Of a DNA stretch of 47,535 nt, positions 1-12,200 are shown piece by piece. The DNA comes from Acanthaster planci. Its lineage: Eukaryota; Echinodermata; Asteroidea; Valvatida; Acanthasteridae. Where the stretch lies: positions 480,516 through 528,050 of the forward strand of contig NW_019091372.1 in assembly GCF_001949145.1 (NCBI RefSeq), in the 5' to 3' direction. A model generated the notes under the pieces. It saw only the letters and a program-made list of their open reading frames with translations. It searched no databases and had not been told where the DNA came from. A program made the position numbers and the translations under genes. Numbering within the stretch: the first letter of the stretch is position 1; each line of letters starts with the position of its first letter.

Positions 1-92
1 TACCTTGCTGCATATGGTTTCACCGTTCAAGTAATACCGATGCCATATTTTTTCCTGATGTCAATTGTTCCTTTTGTACGATTTCCATCCAG

Positions 93-2153
93 TGATTCCT
101 GGGTGTGCACCCTCTGTCAGTCGCCGGACAACATCGCCAACCCCAGGAGCCAATCACCTTCAAATAGTGGGCGGAAACGACGGATCAGTTCAGCACTACC
201 AGAGAGGGAAAAGATGGTAGGTCAGGTCGAAGGTTGCAGAGGGCTCTTAAGTCAATGATAAAGAATGGTTTTGATAGCATGGCAAATTAGGACTGTGCAG
301 TGCGAAATGGCATTGCTCGGCAAGCATGGTGTATTTGCAACCATCAGCACCTTCAAACCGTACTGAAATAATCTTACATACGTGTATGTCAACAACATTG
401 AGTGCAAAGTTCTTGTCTGGCATAGTTCTTGTCTTGATGGCAAAGCACTTTTTTTGATGGCAAAGCACTTGTCTTGATGGCATAGTACTTGTCTTGGTGG
501 CACAGCACTTGTCTTGATGGCATAGTTCTTGTCTTGATGGCATAGTACTTGTCTTCTTGGCGTAGTACTTTTACTAACAGCAGAGTACCGTTACTCATGG
601 TAGGGTAAAAGCATTGCAAGGTATTCACCTCAGAACTTGAAAGATTGTCCCCGGATATTTCTTACTTCACGTTACCGCCTATTGTTTTCTTTTTCAGCTA
701 TGTGAGAAAATTCTTTTAGAAGTTTACTGCAGCGAAGATAGTATACCATTCCATGAGCCAGTCAGCCGATCGGTAAGTCAGTCCACATAAAAATCTGACC
801 ACATCCAAATGTTATGACTGTGGCTGGATATAATATTTACCTCTATGGAAGCCATTGGTTAGTGGCTGCTGTCACTTCCTGTAGATGTATTGCACATAGC
901 CATAGCCAGTAGACTTGGACAGAGCCCAGCTTTGTACAAATGACGAACCAGTTTTAAACAGTAAATACTTCAAATAGCAATATTGGGTTTAAAAGTGCCT
1001 AAGAGCATTTCAAATAAACTATGAGTCAGTTTATTGAAGGCTACAAAAGTATCTTCTACTTTCAATGTTTTCTCTAATCAGGTACCTAACTATCACAAGA
1101 TTATTCAGCACCCAATGGAGTTGAGCACAATTCGAAGCAGGCTCCAGACCTCACACTTCAACCATTACCAGACCATTCTAGAGTTTGTTGACGACTTCAA
1201 GTTGATGATTCGTAACTGCCACGTGTACAACGGGGTAGGTATCAGGCCACGAGTGTGGACAATTACGTTTGATGTACTTTAAAGTGCAGATCTATTTTTT
1301 TAAAGATACAGGTTTGTTGGATTTCAAACTGAAGGTTCGCAACTTGCATTTGTAAATAAGGAGTAGGTGTTGGGCTACGGCAGTGGAAAAATATACGTGA
1401 TGTGCTCGACGTTGTTTAGGATAGTACTTTTAATTAGGCTCCATAACAGGTGCTTTGCTGCTACCAGATGTACAGTGCAGTTGATTTGAGGCCAGAGTAG
1501 TGGAAATTTATGTTTGATGTGCTTGAGAAGTAACAGATATTTTTTCACAAAGGCGACACGAATTTCCCATTAAACTTGTCAATAAACTGGCTTGCGGTGT
1601 CTGTTCAATCTTGCAAAAGTTGGGTGTGGGTGAGAACAGAGACCAGAGTGACCTCTATCATGGGGGGCAGCCATCTTGCTTTTCTACCATTTAAAGTAAT
1701 GTAACCAAACTGAGGCTGAAAGGAAAAATTGTCTGTTCCCTTTTATCAATATGTGAAGTTGTTTTACTATTGCCAATGGGTCTACAGGGAACAAGACAAA
1801 CATGATAAAGGTCTGGAAGATCAATATCCTGCCTTCCTCTTTATAGGAATGTCTCGCATCGCAGCTTGCGACTTCAAACAGATCCGTCGTTTGTTTCATT
1901 TCCTCATTTTTTCACACAGGAGGAATCGGAAATCGGCCGGACTGCCACAGCCTTGGACCGAAGCTTCAACGAGCTGATGGGGCGACATCTGCCCGACTAC
2001 ACCCACCTGCTGGAGAGGGTGGAAGACAACTCCCCCCTCACCATGCCGGCCCGCCCCGCCAGTAGCGGGGAGGACGGTGAGAGACGACGCAAGCGGAAAC
2101 CCGACAAAGTCTATCACCACATAGCAACACCTCCACCGATGCACATCAAATGA
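93..2153 (+). CDS. TIF1-family TRIM protein (TRIM24/33/66-like), 3' part: PHD end and bromodomain
   Basis: Four C-terminal exons of a chromatin reader. Exons are 93-216, 698-772, 1082-1234 and 1920-2153 (stop TGA 2151-2153). Each has AG and GT borders; the first begins in phase 2 and the other junctions are phase 0. Exon 1 carries the last PHD zinc ligands (WVCTLC). Exons 2-4 form a TIF1-type bromodomain: LCEKILLEVYC leads into helix Z, VPNYHKIIQHPMELSTI is the ZA loop, and NCHVYNG holds the Asn expected to bind acetyl-lysine. The protein ends in basic KRKPDK and MHIK, resembling the TRIM33 end as I remember it. In the family, PHD plus bromodomain read modified histone H3 tails in the nucleus. 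The RBCC/TRIM half lies left of the window, so which of the three vertebrate genes it matches cannot be decided. Confident of family; exon ends are read by eye. Confidence 0.9.
402..572. repeat. 20-bp minisatellite, about 8.5 copies, in TIF1 intron
   Basis: The unit is close to GGCATAGTACTTGTCTTGAT, with substitutions such as CATAGTTC and CAAAGCAC. It lies between the exons ending at 216 and starting at 698. The open frames on the minus strand here are a by-product: a 20-base unit shifts frame every copy. Confidence 0.9.
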
Positions 2154-5100
2154 TAACACCACCCGCCTAAACAAAAACAATGACATCAACATCACCACTA
2201 CTCACTTTCAGAAATGTCCAGGTTGATTGGAGACAAGATGTTGGTTGTATTTCCCAAGCCCTGCCCCAACTGGGCTTCCCCTATCACATCAGAAGAGTGT
2301 GGGTTAAAGGAACTGTTAGTCTTGCTTCAAGACAGTAATGGGGTTCTTTTTTCATACCAAGCAGTTGACTTGAACTGCAGAGGTTTTGTGAAGGTCTAGC
2401 GCGGAATTACAGCGTTTATGGTTTGCCAGAATTGTGGATGTATGTAGCGGTAATTTGGACTGTACAGTGTGTGCGCAATGAGGCAGTCTGAATAACGTTG
2501 CTGTGCATAGGGAAAGAACCCTGCCGCTTTTTTCAAACTTTAAGCACAATCTGTGTCAAATTTTGCAAGCCAGTAATGTCCCAAACCATTCACACTTGAC
2601 CTTGTTGTTAGCTTCCTGTAACTTGTGATATGAGCCAAGTCACTGGAGTTCACATGCAATACTGCTGCCTTGAATTAAGACTAGCTACATGACCTGTGTA
2701 ATAAGGCAAACCTCTGTCAGCTTTGAAACCAGTGTCAGGTGAGGTTTTTCTGCAAGTACAAAATGAAACATCCTAACACGAAGCATTGTGACCCTTGTCT
2801 CATCTAGGACAGGCAGGTTGAAAACCTATTCATAGAACAGGGTAACCATGGTAACATTTGTTAATGCGGCTGGTATCTTTAAAGGTTGCTTTTTATCTTT
2901 CTAGGCCACTGAGATTTATTCCATGGTCGCGCTATGACGTTTTAAATTCATGTTTCTCTTCGTGATTTTAGCCTAAAAGTAGATCTGTGCCATCTTTGCA
3001 ACAGTTTTTGTTTGTTTGTTCTGCAAAGGACTGGAGGGGACTGGAGGGCAGATTTTCAAATACCTTGTTCAGAATCCTTTCTAAAGATGATTGAGAAAGA
3101 CTAAATTTTGATGTGAAAATAGAACAAAATTCAAATAGCAGTCCATATTTTTGACAAGAATCAAATCTGTTGTAAATACGTAGCTTCTTTTCTTAATATA
3201 GAATCTGTGTACAGAATGCAATTGTGTAGTTTTAGTGTGGTAAAACTTAGAAAGGATTATGGACTGGCTTAGTGGAGTTTTGGAGGGGCTGGCTGCAGAT
3301 TTTTAGTATTTCTGGTCTGCAGAACATGGCACATACCCTGTGGAACAAAATCACTGGTCTGCAAGATGGCAGCCATGCAAACCCTCCATGCTAAGCACAG
3401 GAGTGCACTGAATGGTAAAGAAATGCTAGTAAAAACTGTGAACTATTATTTGCTTCACCTGTGGATGGCCAAGGTTTGCTCGATTGCAGTTAGTCTGGGT
3501 ACTGATTACATCACTCTGTTCATTTGGTGCGCTCTCTGATGGGAACCAGTTGTTGATGACGGATTTGAAACCCCACAGGAAACCGTACATGTAAGCAAAG
3601 TCCAACACCGTCAGTACATACATGTAGGCCTATGGTCAGATCGCAGTCAGTGAAGCAGCTCAGAAAATCACAGAATTCTAGGTTTCAGGGCACAAAGTCC
3701 AACCCTGCTTATTCCGTGATGATCAACCACGATATTTTTAGAAATTTCCCCCAAAGTTGGCTTTTATCACTTAATTTTGTAGATAGCGTGCTGGCTGGTA
3801 CCAGATGGAAACTACATTGTGCAGTATAACTGTAGCATGTACGCATCGGCTTATGTCATAAATTGGCATCAGCCATTTTTTTAACCAATTAAGGGTGCTG
3901 TAGCCTTTCTTTCCAAGTAGAGTAGGACAGAAGTGGGCTACATCATATATTTTTATGAAAGAATAAACCGTAAATCACATTGGTGCATAAGACCTTTGCC
4001 AATGCCATTATATATGAATCAGAGAAAGGTAATTAATGCAAATCAGCACAGCAGAGGAAAAAGTGATTGGCTGCCTATTGATGCTTCAAAAGGATGAGCA
4101 AGTCTCATTGGTGGACTATTGAAGTCATGAATATGTTTCTTATGTTAATTACAGTTGTCATGCCATGACTGTTCACAGCATATGAGTGATTGTTGTAGAT
4201 GTTGTGGTTTGTTACATCAGAAATCAGCAAGCTTAGTTTTTCCGAGTATTTGAATTCTTTGCCTGAAGAATGTATTAGTACCGTATTCTAATACAAAAAG
4301 GAACAAATTTATATAAATTCAAAATTTACGACCACTGCAAAATTGAAGATCTTGTTGCCCATTACATAATTTTTCATTAATTAGAAGGTAAATGTGTCTG
4401 GCACCCAGACTCTTCCTTATCCATCCATTGCCAAATGGTGGTTTTTAGCAGAGGTCTCAATTGAATGACACGGTGCTGACTGATGAAATGGACCCTTGAT
4501 GTCACTCGTCTTTACACATCTACATGTATCTTTTGTTTTATATTTTTCAGACCAGTCGCTTAAAGGTCGCCAGCACTTTGGTCAGAAAGTAGTCCAACTT
4601 ATGCTTTGTATTGTAGAATCACACTTTCCCCATTTTGCTTCATTGTTTTATATTCCTAAAACTACTTTAGCTGCCAAGAGTTTCAAGTTTTGTAACAACG
4701 GCCAGGTACGTGAAATTCAATCCAGAAAGATATTCCAAAAGATAGGGTCATTCCTTCTCTCCCCCAAAGAAAAATTTCATTTTCATTCACAGTGTTCAGT
4801 TTTCTTTCTTAAGGAAAAATATTTTTAGAAAATATGTAGTTTCTGAAATAAAAAGTTTGGGTCTGCAAATGTGTTTGCATTGCTGAACGTTATTCGACTT
4901 CCAAAACTCGGACTGCCCAGATCAAGAATTTCACAGAAACATTCACAGTCTTTTTGAAAGTAGTTGAATTTTTAATACCTTAATGTCACCAATCTAAACT
5001 CTCATTTTCAATTCTCTACATACATTGCATTGCCATTTTTTCCCTTCTTGGATGAAAAAGTTGAATACATTTTCTAAATCTTGTGCTTTTTCATGATGCT

Positions 5101-6247
5101 CAAACCATTCTTAGACACTTTAACAATGCTTATAACAAAATGTTTTCATTTATGAAAAGACGGAAGTATAAATTCTCAGACGACTTGCAATGCTCTTACT
5201 ACTTTGTGTACATAACTTTTTTATAAGTTTTTTCTGCTTCCACCTTGTTTGCCAAAGACGGGATAAATTCAAGACATTTTTGTTCTTGCATAAAATCTTG
5301 ACCAAAATTTCCCAAAATTTTTTCTCACAAAGAAGTTTGGTCTTGGGTGCAGTTACGGTCTTGAACGATTTTACTCCTTGTCCAAGGGTATTGAACAGTA
5401 AAAAAGGACATTCCATAAATTTGTTGGTTCCCAAAAGACTCCCAAAAGTTTGTAACACTGCTAGTACTATAAAGAGAACGATGTCTTAAACCAGATTAGA
5501 GACCTCAATTCAAGCTTACGAGATGAAATTAAAACGCTTTGTTGGTTCGTGCCCATTCATTTTGATTAACCACAACTGGTTACAAAAATTAAGGATACGT
5601 TTCTGGACATTTTGAAAGAAAACATATCGAACAATGGCAAAAAAAGTATTGCTGAACTTGAAAAGAGGCCAAAAGTGTCAATTTTCCTTCTGTAAAGATC
5701 AAGCAAGGTTTATATTAGAGCAGTTGTAATTTATCATTTCTAAAGTGGTTTCTAAGTCTACTGAATGCTACGTTATTTTGTTAAAAGAATAAACCATGTG
5801 TCACAAAGCGGATTATATTCCGTTAGCTAGGCTATATGACCTGTTTCATTGAGCGTTGTACAAACTACCAATCCATGTCGTAGATGTACTTGTGAAGGTG
5901 TGTATATATATTATCGAGATACCTAACGGAAGCCTAACAGTCATTTTAGTTGGTAAGGGTGGGCTTTTAAGAAACTCAGAGCCTGGGGTCCTGCTCACTC
6001 GGAACTCTTTTCCATTATTTGTTTTCAAACAAATACTCGTCTGTGTAAAGAGAGGAAGGTCCCAAACAGAGAATGTAAATAAACCACCTGTGCTGAAAAC
6101 CTTTCCAAGGATGGTGTGAACGACTGGTTGGGTGTCCAGTGTACTTCGCGACGAAGCCATGCCTCATTTAATTGAAGGAAATGTTCTGTGCCGTACAACG
6201 CTCGATGACAGGGTGCGAGTTGCAGAAGACGATGCACACCAGACACT
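2154..6247. other. Spacer between TIF1 homologue and PEX16 (convergent 3' ends)
   Basis: No exon recognised on either strand. AT-rich sequence that should include both 3' UTRs. Possible plus-strand polyadenylation signals AATAAA occur at 3962-3967 and 4847-4852. Around 3275-3395 is a repeat that recurs in opposite orientation near 21245-21345. Confidence 0.6.
3330..3395 (-). repeat. Dispersed repeat copy (CTGCCATCTTGCAG family)
   Basis: Read on the minus strand, GAGGGTTTGCATGGCTGCC, then ATCTTGCAGACCAGTG and TTTTGTTCCACAGGG match the copy at about 21260-21316 with only a few changes. Boundaries are approximate. Confidence 0.6.
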
Positions 6248-9200
6248 TTATCGGCCCCAGTTGTAAAAATAGATCCTCTGCCAGACAGGTAGATACTCTA
6301 TCAGTGGATCTGCCAGAAATGATAGAATCCAAAAATGACAAAGCAATCAAACACGAAGTTGGGTACATCAACATAACCTTCCGTCATGACCCAATACAAA
6401 TTACAGAGATTTACAAATGACCAAAAAATGGCTGGTTTTGGTACAGAGCAGATATTTTTTCCACTCCTGCTGAAAGTGCTGAATGCTACCACTCGGCCCT
6501 CCCCACAACTATGGCCACTCCTCAAAATTTTAAAGAAAACTGTTAACTTGGCCTTAATAGTCGGCCATCTTGAATCCAAAGTAAGGTGATCCCTGTAAAC
6601 ATTTTCTAAAACTTTACGTGTGAGAGCAAAGGTGACAAACTAGGGGCAAAAATTGGATTACTAAGTAAAACTGAAATTAATTGAAATTAGATTCTTGTGC
6701 TTTCGCCTTTTATGAAGATGCATTTTATGTCAGGGAGATGTTAGATTAATTACGGATTTCTCTCCCTTTTACACCAGCGTGTACACTTTTCACCGAATAT
6801 TCATCGGTGGAAAGGGCAAAAACCTGTAATTAAAACATTCTTTTGCGCTTACGGATCATCCAAAATTGTGGACAAAAAGTCATATAACCTGTATTGTCCA
6901 AACGAAAATATTTCAAAGCGAGGTTATTCCTTTCTATTACAACCAAACAGTCGGGCTCCTTTCAATTTCAGAGCATTCAATAAATGAAGTGGACCAGGGA
7001 TACACCCCATGGACTGCAACTTTACGATCTGAAAGCGGGAAAGGCCACCTACTCATGATTAGACGTGCCCCAGGGAGAGTGTTTGAGACCCCTGACAAGA
7101 AGGCACGAAGTCTGGACCTGAAAGCAATTACAAACGTTACACTGATGTAAAAAAGAGACATTAGAACCCACAACAAAATGCAATACACTGTATATCATAA
7201 AATCTCTTCACATCAAACTATTTCTCTCAAAGAATATGGCTATTTTATGTCAACCTCGTTTCCATGGGCACGATCTTGCCATGCCATGTTTGCCCCCAAC
7301 ATGCCTTCTGGCACGATCTTAACCCCTGGTATTGTATGATTTAGTCAGTGTGTTTACGAGTAACGCAGATTTATGCATGGGTGACGTGCAGGAGAGTACG
7401 TGAGCGTGAGCGTGTAGCTTTTGACATGCGCGCGAGTGACTTTACAATCGGGGATATTCATTCTGAATAGGCAGTCAGCGTCATTTCCATATTCTACACA
7501 ACCAGGGGCTAGTGATGAAGGAACGCGTACGCAGCCCATGGAGTCAAGTTTGATTTAAAGTACAATGTCTTTAAAGCAAACATGGTCAGATCCCAGAAAC
7601 AAATTTTTTTTGGGGGGGGGGAATGGAGAAATTTCTGATGTAACCTTCTACAGCCTTCCCCAGGGAGAGGCTAAATGATGGGGCTTTCTCACACTTTTGA
7701 AAGGAAAAGCAATTAAAATAGACCCCCCCCATCAACCTTTCCTGCAATTCCCCCCCCCCCGATCCTCCCATGGAGCCAAGCCATATTCATGTTTAACCAG
7801 AGGAGGCTCAAAACGATGCTCAAAACAACTATAGAAGGCAATAGTAGCTAGCTGTGGCTGTGTCTATATCAGCTGGCTATGGCTGGTGCTCACACATGCA
7901 CTATGGGAAATAGGCAACAGCCACTACCAAATGGCTTCCACGGGCAAGCATGTAACTTTCAGACACTGAAAAACTACCCAGGGTCCACCTATGCAAATCA
8001 CATAGGAACAGAGATCTATCTCAAGTGAGGGAACATTACACAAGCTCTCCGCTGCATGCACTCCGTGATCTAGGAGCCTGTCTGGATCTGGATCATGATC
8101 GGCGATCCGACGCTGGTTCACTGACACCAGAACCTGCCTAGCGGATGGAGCAAACCAGCCTTGGCACCACTCATCGAAATCCAGATCCAGATGCAGACAA
8201 ACGTCATGCCATCCACTTTCGACAGAATGCGCACAATCTTTGTTCAACAGGTACTGTACTAAACATTAACAGAGATGTTTTTCATCATTTCAATGGATTC
8301 TTTAATCAAGCACAGTGTCTGTAGAGTCCATGTCAAACTACAAATTCTACAAATTCTACATTCTACAAATTCTATCAAGAAATTCTACAAACTCACTCAG
8401 TGTAGCGGTCGTAGCATGGAGAGCGTAGCAAATACAGTAGCAGCATTGTGGATCGATTGCTTAATTCCTTTCTCTCTGAACGATTATAGCGTTTAGAGGA
8501 TTTCAGCATCTGCAAACTGAGGCAACAATAACGATAAATAATCTCACTTATTACAACAAACAATCACTGTATCCTTTGGTATATGCATGGCAGACTTACT
8601 AAAAATCTTCAACAGATGCAGTCCTGCAGCATATTATGGAAACGGTGTTGTCTTGTAGTGTTGCAGTCGAGACCACTTAAGACCTTCACAAGACCACACA
8701 AGCCCTCCAGTCTGAATGCAAGCCACAAGCTAGTCAAATGAACTGCAACAAAAGCATTCCTTTGTCACTGTTCACCCTGTTACTTGTGACTGGTCTTGTG
8801 TCTGGTCTTGTGATGGTCTCAACTATTACACTGTTTCGGGGGGCGGGGGAAATCCGTGCATCTACTGAAGTGGCACGAAAACAAAAGACTGCATATTACT
8901 GGGAACAAAAAAACTGTTCTGTGAGAGCACTACTGCAGAAAGAGCACACTGGCCTCAGTCAAAGTTAAATTTTTTCTCTCTCTTATGTCCTGTTTACGAC
9001 TGATTTGACCAAGTTTGGTAAGCACTGATTTCATCTGCTTCATCTACCACACTGCCATTAACAGGACAATTCACTGCACCAGGGAAAGTCGAATCACTGC
9101 CAAAATTTGCAAAGAGAATTTGAGGAATCACGCTCTCACCTTGCAATGTCCGCTGCCAGAGAGAGCAACCATGGTTTCCATGACGACTGACCCCACACTA

Positions 9201-12200
9201 AAAGTGCAGTCACTGTAGTTATAATGTCATTAAGGCAAAATTTTCACGTGTAAATTTCACAGTAAAATAAACGACAGCAAATGGGGGCACAAGTCCTGCA
9301 ATTTAAGGTTAAAAAAAGTTCCTTCTAAGCTTACCTCATTACCTACACATCTTTCTTCATTCTCAGCAATTGCCCTTACGTTGAATTTCTGAAAATAATA
9401 TTTCTCTCTCAAAGTATTAAATGCTCTTGCACAATGCCGACATAAGCCCCGCTTGCCATCTTAAGACAAAACCATTTGTAAGTTTGTGGGCAAAGCTTGG
9501 GTAAGACTATGTCTAAATCACTTGGCTATGGGAACTGGCTGCAGCCGCTGCCATAGACTCGTGCGTAATTTCAAGCCGCAGCCATATAATTTGGACATGG
9601 CCCAGGTTTCCATATGCTTCCACCCTGCCTGCTGGAAAGGATACAATGCAACAGAGGCCTTGCTATCTGCAGAGATTCTCCTGCCAGAGGGAATCCCATG
9701 AGTTCTGTTGGCTGTTCATTTTCCAGTGAGGTACTGTCCCGTTCATTCTCTGCCTCGCTGGGGGGTAGTCTCCACGTTCTCTGGTGAATATTGGGGGCTG
9801 AAAAGGTTTGAGAATTATTCTGAAACTGTACAGCGAGTCTTGGCACATACATGGAATGTGTCCAAACAAGTTTTCTAGCTCAGACCAGTCACAAGACCAT
9901 GCACAAGACCAGGCACGAGACCAGACACAAGACCAGGAACAAGACCAGGCACAAGATCATTCACGAGTGACAGGGTGAGCAATGACAGAGGAATGCTTTT
10001 GCGGCAGTTCATTTGACTAGCTTGTGACTTGAATTCAGACTGGAGGTCTTGTGATGGTCTTGTTGTGAACTCTTGATCTTTTGGGATCCTGTAATGGTCC
10101 TAAGAGGTCAAAACTCTTGCACAAGGTCTATGTATCCGCCTCGAGCACAAACATCCCTTCATCAGTTGAAAAGAGCAAAGTTGGTTGGGAGTATTGATTT
10201 TGTTGTTAGCGATGCGACTGCAACGCTTGTGTTTCCCAGTCGTTCGTGAAACAGCAATGCACAGTTAATACCAAAGGAGCCACTGTTTTTAAGGAAATAG
10301 CGCCCTCTCTTGGTCCAGCTCGAAGCCAATAAGTGTTTGCCAGTTGCAAATTGGGCACGCAGTGACAACAGAAATAGCAGTGGGTCTCACAGTCCATTTC
10401 AGATACTGTCTATGACATTCCAAACCTTGACTCACTTGCATCTAGCGACCTCACAACCCGACCCGACCTCTCGCCCCTGAAGGTGACCCGTGAAGTCCTC
10501 CCAGCCATGCCTAGTACTAGTCTTTCTCCAGTCTCTGACGTATCTGCCCCCTCTCCCGCTGCTTCAGTTGTAGATGGTTTCAGGTCGCTGTCTCGGTTTA
10601 ACGGCTGGAGAGGAGGCTGTGACCTCACACCCGCTTTGTGCTTGAGGAGGAGGATCAGCCGGAAGATAGATCTGACAGGGCGGACCATCAAAGTTATTCA
10701 GAGATGTTTTAAAAAGAAACTTAGAGGTTTTTTGGTTTCACATGTGACTATATCTCTTGTTTTTCTGCTTTTGTTTTGAAATAATTTGGAGGGTTTTGGG
10801 GGATGAAGGCTCCCCAATTGCCGTAATGTGCAGTGAACAATGTTACATTCATGCCCCAGTGGAAATTGGGCTGTGCTGAATATTTGATTGATTGTTGAAT
10901 ATTCAAAATTTAAATATTATTTTTGGAATTTGAATATTCGAATGCAAAATTCATGAAAAGGAAGGGAAAATTTTCTTTTGTTTTCCATGAGAAAAATTGC
11001 ACTATGGAGGCTTCTTTCAAGCAGATTCAAATGAAAAGCGTCAGAAATCTTACAACAATTTAAAAAGTAAATTATTCATTAAATAATTTAAAAGGAATAG
11101 AAATTTTCAACAGGGCAAGAAGTCTTGTTTATCTCTTAAACCTTGCTATTAAAATCATGGCTGGAGATACTCCTAGATGAGAGAAACTATTATATTGATC
11201 GTAATGTACAATTGTGTGAATTATTGCAACTGATTTTGTACATGGTTTGTTCATCAATAATCTGCAAGTCGGTACGACCGAATATTCGGATATTCAATCA
11301 AATTGAAGGTCGAATATTCGAATAGTGAATTATTCAAACTGACTCAGCCCTAAGTGGAAATTGAATGTCAAGGCTGGTAATGCTAACCTCCCCGCTGTGC
11401 ATAAATTACATCAAATATGAAGGATTCTGGAGTGCGAGGTGTACTCAGTAGTCCAAAAGCCATCACAATGTGGCCAACCAGGGTAGGATTTTGGTTGATC
11501 ACGGTTTTCTTGGTGATAGATGTAAGTCAGAATTGAAAGTATTAAAGAAATGAAGCTGAAACTTTGCTTTCCTTCATTTGGAATGTGTCTTGTTTTTTTT
11601 AGAATTTCTTCAGGAAAATTTCATTCAGGTCACATCGGAGGCACCCTCATGTTCTGTGGTTTGCCGGGAATGACCCTGTAATATTGAATTCACTTCTGAT
11701 AAGTTGCCAATTTTGTGGGGCATTTGCCTTCCGTCGCACTGACCTGAGTATTTGAATCAGCGCAATGAAGAACCATCGGCCGGCCTCCCCCCAGCATCTG
11801 GACGCAGCTAACTCTACAAAGACCTCGGTGTGGTCGATCACTGTCAGCCATTGCATCAACCGCTGAGCTGATATGGCCTGAAGACCAGTTTCGCGTAGAG
11901 AAGAAGTTTTACAACATGAGTCCACAAAAACTCAACTCCTAGTGAGCTCATGTTACAGAATGCATGGCTGAGCTTAGTTCATACACGCATGTGTAAAGGA
12001 TTCACTTAGGTGTTCCCAACCAAACCATTATGCAAATGATATTGATTTTGACCGTTTTCCTGCTCATCTTCCATTTTCATAATAACAAACACTTGCAATG
12101 GCTCAGAGCTTCTAAAAAGAAAGCCGTATTCTTTTCATTACCAGCTCAGATTAATTGTCTAAGAGCTAGTCTAGGGTAACCTGTGACCGCACAATTCATA

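Noticed and set aside
402-572. Possible CRISPR-like array
   Set aside because: Units are directly adjacent without spacers, and the sequence is an animal nuclear intron.
247-628. Minus-strand open frames with repeated MPSRQ/CHQDK peptides
   Set aside because: Produced by the 20-bp minisatellite in three shifting frames; no start, splice or family support.
7924-8247. 107-codon minus-strand frame in PEX16 intron 8
   Set aside because: Partly a GATCTGGATCTGGAT repeat and a fold-back remnant; no match to the PEX16 segment expected there, which is found at 8397-8516 and 7053-7117.
8671-10110. A single 1.4-kb transposon with long terminal inverted repeats
   Set aside because: PEX16 exons 7 and 6 lie between the repeats, so they are two separate insertions in opposite orientation, not the ends of one element.
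10483-10779. Plus-strand open frame with Ser/Pro-rich and basic segments
   Set aside because: It is the antisense of PEX16 exon 5, whose minus-strand frame joins its neighbours in phase and matches the family.
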